Shown in pieces: positions 60,781 to 64,000 of a DNA stretch of 64,000 nt; position 1 is the first letter of the stretch, and every line of letters starts with the position of its first letter. Source of the DNA: Verrucomicrobiaceae bacterium (GTDB lineage Bacteria; Verrucomicrobiota; Verrucomicrobiia; Verrucomicrobiales; Verrucomicrobiaceae); NCBI GenBank assembly GCA_947507875.1, contig CANNQP010000017.1, positions 1-64,000 on the forward strand. The letters run 5' to 3'. A program made the translations under genes and the position numbers. The notes beneath the pieces are model-generated. The model searched no databases. It was not told the DNA's origin and worked only from the letters and a program-made list of their open reading frames with translations.

Positions 60781-60895
60781 GCTGTTGCTTGGCTGATCCG
60801 ATTGACCATCACGCGCAAGTTCATTTCCTGAGCCAGCTGCTGCAATACACCACCGGAACACCTCAGCCCTTCCGCACGACCCGACCCCAACAAAA

Positions 60896-60925
60896 ACCCC
60901 ATGCACTGAAACCAGCGCATGGGGT
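60896..60925 (-). terminator. Intrinsic terminator of the porin gene
   Basis: On the minus strand ACCCCATGC pairs with GCATGGGGT over 9 bp with a 12-nt loop, then TTTTTGTTG. Confidence 0.85.
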
Positions 60926-60986
60926 GGAAGATACCTCATCCAGCTTTCAGGCGATGCCCGAACGGCTAGAGAGATTGGAGTAACGA

Positions 60987-62675
60987 TTAAAAGTTAATCT
61001 GCGCCTGCAAACCGATGTAGTTGCCATCGTGCTGATCGTAAGGAGCCACCGCCGTGTTGGTGCGGTCGCCGTGCATGTATTGAAGCGTGAGCTCCAGCTC
61101 GGGATAAGGAATGTAGCGCAGACCAACCGCCCACTCATCCACCTGATTGCGAGGTGCATTTGTGGCAAACTTACGACCTCCGTCGTTGTATTGATAACGA
61201 ACGAAAGGAATCAGCTCCGCTTGGTTGCCGAAGATGTGGCGGTAAGAGGCCTGCACATAGCCACCCATCAGCTTACCTGATTCAATCTCGCTCATGTCGT
61301 TGTTCAGGACAGGACCATTGCCCCAGTTCCACTCTGCCTCAATGCCAAAAGGTTGTGGATAAAGAATGGCACTCACGCCCACGCGCTCATCCCGAACTCC
61401 ACGCGCTTCATAGGCAGGCGTCACTCCCCCAATCTTAGCCACTGAAGGCACGTAGCGCCCCGTGTAGCCGTTGACGGAGAATTCAAGGAACTGGCCATTC
61501 TCCAATTCAAAAGGATAAGTCGCACGAGCCACGAAGTGAGGCTGGCCATTCACATCATTACGGTTGATGCCCTGCCCGTTGTAGGCACCAACTGAGATAA
61601 GGCCGTAGTCACCCGAACCCCGTAGGCCCATCTTGACCAGATCTTTGAAGCGGTTGCGGATCTCAAACGGTGCCCACATCAGGTAGGCTCCTAAATCACG
61701 CTCACCTTCCACAGCGCTATTGATCGAATCGGTACGCTCCAGAGCGAGCCGGTTCTGGGAAGACTGCAAGTTCGACCAACCATAAGGCACTTTGGACAAA
61801 CCGATGCGTGCGCGAAATTCACGCGCAGGATCGAGGGAAATGTCCGCATAAACATCACGCGCCTGCAAAACATTCGATCCACTGACCGAGGCCATGTAGT
61901 CTGCCTGCATGTAGAGGTAAAGGTGACTGGTCAAGTCGCCACTCCAGATAAAACGGCCACGCCGAATGCCAAAAAAAGAGTCGTCATTTGCGATGTTCGA
62001 GTCATTTGGCTGGTGGTAGTCAGCACCGTTGCCTTCAAACATCGAATAACCGCGGAACTGGATGTAACCGCGAGGCTTCATTCGCTCATACCATTTGTCA
62101 GCCAAGAGGTCGTCCAGCTCAGCTTTATTGATGGTCGAAGGGGAAGTGTTGTCGGTGATGCGAGAAAGCTCTTCCACCTGGCCTTTGGTGCCCATGAGGA
62201 TGTCTTCCAACTTTTCAACCTTCCCGACGATGGCATCGGCCGGTCCGGTCGATTGGGCAATCTGCTCTATCTTCGACTGGGTGCCATTCAGGGTATTTTC
62301 CAGCTGCTTGATCCGCACCTCTTGAGTCGCGATCTTTTTTTCGAGCTCCGGCTGGGGAGCGACCGCAGGTGCCTTGGCAACAGCTGAACTAGGCGCAGGG
62401 GCAGGTGACCCTGGATTTGTGGCTGCCTTGGCCTCGTCCGCACGCATTGCGCTGATGAGCAGGTCATACTCCGACTGCGAAATACTGCCTTTGGCTTTCA
62501 AAATACCAAAGAGCTGCTCCATGGCCTGACTGGCCAGGGCTGGAGAGGCTGGAGTCACCGCGATCAATGCGGCTGTGAGGAGACCTAGAAATCTCCCCGT
62601 AGGATGAGTAGGACGAATCGGGAACATGGAGGATGGCGTTGAACTAGACGTTGAAACGAGAGCATGGGGCTTCAT
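60987..62675 (-). CDS. Phosphate-selective porin (OprP/OprO-like) with coiled coil
   Basis: A 562-residue outer-membrane porin. The signal region ends in LTAALIAVTPASPALASQ, a short helix-forming stretch follows, and a coiled coil of about 70 residues (ELEKKIATQEVRIKQLENTLNG onward) probably trimerises the N-terminus. The rest fits the Porin_O_P family: YIQFRGYSMFEG, FFGIRRGRFIWSGDL, RIGLSKVPYGWSNLQSSQNRLALER, and the terminal IGLQAQINF with Phe. The start at 62675 has AAGGGG close before it; 62627 would give a shorter signal. Its divergence from pstS across Pho-like boxes supports phosphate or pyrophosphate uptake. Confidence 0.88.
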   Translation of the reverse strand: MKPHALVSTSSSTPSSMFPIRPTHPTGRFLGLLTAALIAVTPASPALASQAMEQLFGILKAKGSISQSEYDLLISAMRADEAKAATNPGSPAPAPSSAVAKAPAVAPQPELEKKIATQEVRIKQLENTLNGTQSKIEQIAQSTGPADAIVGKVEKLEDILMGTKGQVEELSRITDNTSPSTINKAELDDLLADKWYERMKPRGYIQFRGYSMFEGNGADYHQPNDSNIANDDSFFGIRRGRFIWSGDLTSHLYLYMQADYMASVSGSNVLQARDVYADISLDPAREFRARIGLSKVPYGWSNLQSSQNRLALERTDSINSAVEGERDLGAYLMWAPFEIRNRFKDLVKMGLRGSGDYGLISVGAYNGQGINRNDVNGQPHFVARATYPFELENGQFLEFSVNGYTGRYVPSVAKIGGVTPAYEARGVRDERVGVSAILYPQPFGIEAEWNWGNGPVLNNDMSEIESGKLMGGYVQASYRHIFGNQAELIPFVRYQYNDGGRKFATNAPRNQVDEWAVGLRYIPYPELELTLQYMHGDRTNTAVAPYDQHDGNYIGLQAQINF

Positions 62676-62742
62676 TGCCCCTTTGAGCGATTCAACAACA
62701 ACCTCATGTATCAATAACGTCACACATCTGACGAGCGTCGAA

Positions 62743-62765
62743 TTGTTACAAAACCGTCACAGAGG
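62743..62765 (-). promoter_or_regulatory. Pho-box-like repeat on the porin side
   Basis: TGTTACA-AAAC-CGTCACA shows two 7-mers spaced 11 bases apart, then GAGG. It matches the PhoB arrangement of CTGTCAT-type repeats with 4-base spacers, and its twin lies at 62890. Confidence 0.6.
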
Positions 62766-62889
62766 ACGATGGCACTCATGGATTTCATAATTAAATATAT
62801 GAATATCAATGTTATGCGAATGCAACAAACCGTGTCACAAAGATCAAAAGCCTTTACTTTCCTGATGCTTTTGTCACGAAACGCCGCTT

Positions 62890-62911
62890 TGTGACAAACT
62901 CGTCACAGAGG
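62890..62911 (+). promoter_or_regulatory. Pho-box-like repeat upstream of pstS
   Basis: TGTGACA-AACT-CGTCACA-GAGG repeats the 62743 arrangement with the same 11-base pitch. Further TTGTCA motifs follow (TTTTGTCATATTTGTCAC), with TCATAT as a possible -10, before the pstS start codon at 62979. Confidence 0.62.
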
Positions 62912-62978
62912 AGATTTTGTCATATTTGTCACTCAACTCTAAACACAAACTCTCACCTTAGCCTCCAGCCTATTCCCG

Positions 62979-63797
62979 ATGAAAACATCTCTGATTGCCT
63001 TCATTCTTGGTAGCCTCATCGCCGCCTCCAGCCTTCATGCGCAAAGCACCCTTCGCATCCGTGGCTCGGACACACTCGGTGCAAAACTTGTGCCTCAGTT
63101 GGCTGAGGCCTTTAAAAAGAAAGGTGGAAGCGTCAGCTTCGACATCGCTGCTGAAGGCTCATCAACCGCCTTCACGAACCTGGCCGCTGGTACCGCCGAG
63201 ATCGGCATGTCTTCCCGCAAGGTGAAGGCTGATGAACGCGCCCTGTGCCGCAGCAAAGGCGTCACGCTCACCGAGTTCGAAGTCGCTTGGGACATGATCG
63301 TGATTGTGGTGAACAAAAACAACCCCGTCTCCGACTTGAGCAAAAAGCAGGTGCTGCAGATCTTCTCCGGTGACATCACCGACTGGAGCGAGGTGGGTGG
63401 CACACCAGGACCGATCTCGATTTACACCCGAAATACTTCCTCAGGCACCTACAAGGACTTCATTGGACTCGCCATGAAAGGCCGTGAGTATGGCAAAAAC
63501 AGTCAGAAAATGGCCGGCAATGAACAAATTGCTTCCGAAGTCGGCTCCAATGCAAACGGGATTGGCTATGTTGGCCTAGCCTACTCAGGCTCCAAAGGCT
63601 GCAAAGTCGTCACCATCGGCGGTGTGACACCGAGTGTGGCCTCAGTGAAGGACTATCCTTATTCACGCCCAACCTACCTCTACACCAGCGGTGAGCCTAC
63701 GGGCACGACCAAAGAATTCATCGACTATTGCCAGAGTGCGGAAGGCGAAAGCATCGTCGGCAAAGTGGGCTTTGTACCGAACTCCCAGGCCAAATAA
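62979..63797 (+). CDS. pstS: Phosphate ABC transporter substrate-binding protein PstS
   Basis: The 272-residue periplasmic phosphate-binding protein of the Pst uptake system. Signal peptide KTSLIAFILGSLIAASSLHAQ; phosphate-binding stretches are LRIRGSDTLGAK, AAEGSSTAFTNLAAGTAEIGMSSRK, VNKNNPVSDLSKKQVLQIFSGDITDW, YTRNTSSGTYKDF and NANGIGYVGLAY. It is the shorter, alphaproteobacterial/cyanobacterial-like PstS type. The divergent porin and the Pho-like boxes suggest induction under phosphate starvation. pstC probably follows beyond the window edge. Confidence 0.95.
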   Translation: MKTSLIAFILGSLIAASSLHAQSTLRIRGSDTLGAKLVPQLAEAFKKKGGSVSFDIAAEGSSTAFTNLAAGTAEIGMSSRKVKADERALCRSKGVTLTEFEVAWDMIVIVVNKNNPVSDLSKKQVLQIFSGDITDWSEVGGTPGPISIYTRNTSSGTYKDFIGLAMKGREYGKNSQKMAGNEQIASEVGSNANGIGYVGLAYSGSKGCKVVTIGGVTPSVASVKDYPYSRPTYLYTSGEPTGTTKEFIDYCQSAEGESIVGKVGFVPNSQAK

Positions 63798-63835
63798 TCC
63801 TTCCCTGGCCTTTGTGCCCCTGTGGTGAATCCTAT

Positions 63836-63861
63836 CGGCTCCAGAATTCTGGAGCCGTTTT
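63836..63861 (+). terminator. Terminator after pstS
   Basis: CGGCTCCAGAATTCTGGAGCCG is a perfect 22-base palindrome, giving a 9-bp stem with a 4-nt loop, followed by TTTTCC. It may attenuate rather than end transcription if pst genes follow. Confidence 0.8.
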
Positions 63862-64000
63862 CCATTGAATCACCTTCAGTGTGTCGTGGCGGTTACTCCG
63901 AAAGACCACTGAAGTGCTCAACGAGCACGTTGACACAAGGCCCGCTCACCCCCACACACTCCACCCGCCGCGTGTCCACCGAACGTCCACCGCTCCACCA

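Overview
The window reads as a chromosomal segment of a Verrucomicrobiota bacterium, most likely of the Prosthecobacter/Verrucomicrobium type. This is inferred from gene content: paired DUF1549/DUF1553 planctomycete-type cytochrome and DUF1501 proteins, a sulfatase, several secreted hydrolases, moderately GC-rich DNA, and many genes whose starts lack a recognisable Shine-Dalgarno sequence. It carries ordinary housekeeping genes (folC, rnhA, rpoZ, smpB, purA, purD, hom, scpA, truB, ftsK, rplM-rpsI) mixed with envelope, sugar and phosphate genes. No prophage, insertion sequence, CRISPR array or rRNA operon was seen.

Layout. 1-5.3 kb: a squalene-cyclase-fold repeat protein, a PhoD-like phosphatase, folC and a tRNA-Leu with anticodon AAG. 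5.4-10.9 kb: a TauE/SafE exporter, a TIM-barrel isomerase, a membrane-anchored zinc-ribbon protein, a helical envelope protein and a Ctp (S41) protease. 11-19 kb: initiator tRNA, rnhA, a PP2C phosphatase, galM-like epimerase, a Gfo/Idh oxidoreductase, an M29 aminopeptidase, tRNA-Phe, rpoZ, smpB, a DUF5069-like protein and tRNA-Ala. 19-28 kb: ExbB/ExbD, two related AraC regulators, a PEP-hydrolase-family TIM barrel, a large PD40/M28/PDZ peptidase, a sulfatase, a cluster of palindromic repeats and a MOSC protein. 28-37.7 kb: hom, purA, an FHA protein, a second isomerase, the DUF1501/DUF1553 pair and an esterase. 38-46.8 kb: a beta-barrel protein, a secreted hypothetical, a type I copper protein, purD, a two-HMA metal-binding protein, a rhomboid protease, scpA, a second DUF1501 protein and a beta-helix lipoprotein. 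46.8-59.7 kb: a TPR protein, nrnA-truB, an ABC/FtsX exporter pair, ftsK, a SWIM-SNF2 helicase and an orphan ParA. 59.7-64 kb: the rplM-rpsI operon, then a phosphate-type porin divergent from pstS across a region holding Pho-box-like repeats.

The most unusual signals are short repeats lying in frame inside protein-coding genes. The DUF1553 gene (33763-36588) carries three different ones: a double palindrome, a 35-nt ATTTATG-type repeat that also occurs between two genes at 20984-21018, and a 9-nt tandem repeat encoding Ser-Asp-x. A palindrome with the same right end as the DUF1553 one interrupts the SNF2 helicase just after its Walker A motif. A fourth family forms a 330-bp inverted-repeat cluster at 27260-27587. 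Other points of note are a roughly 150-residue low-complexity insertion in the FtsK motor between Walker A and Walker B, tRNA-Leu(AAG), and an initiator tRNA lacking one of the three conserved G-C anticodon-stem pairs.

All function calls come from reading the translated sequence against remembered family features; no database search was run.
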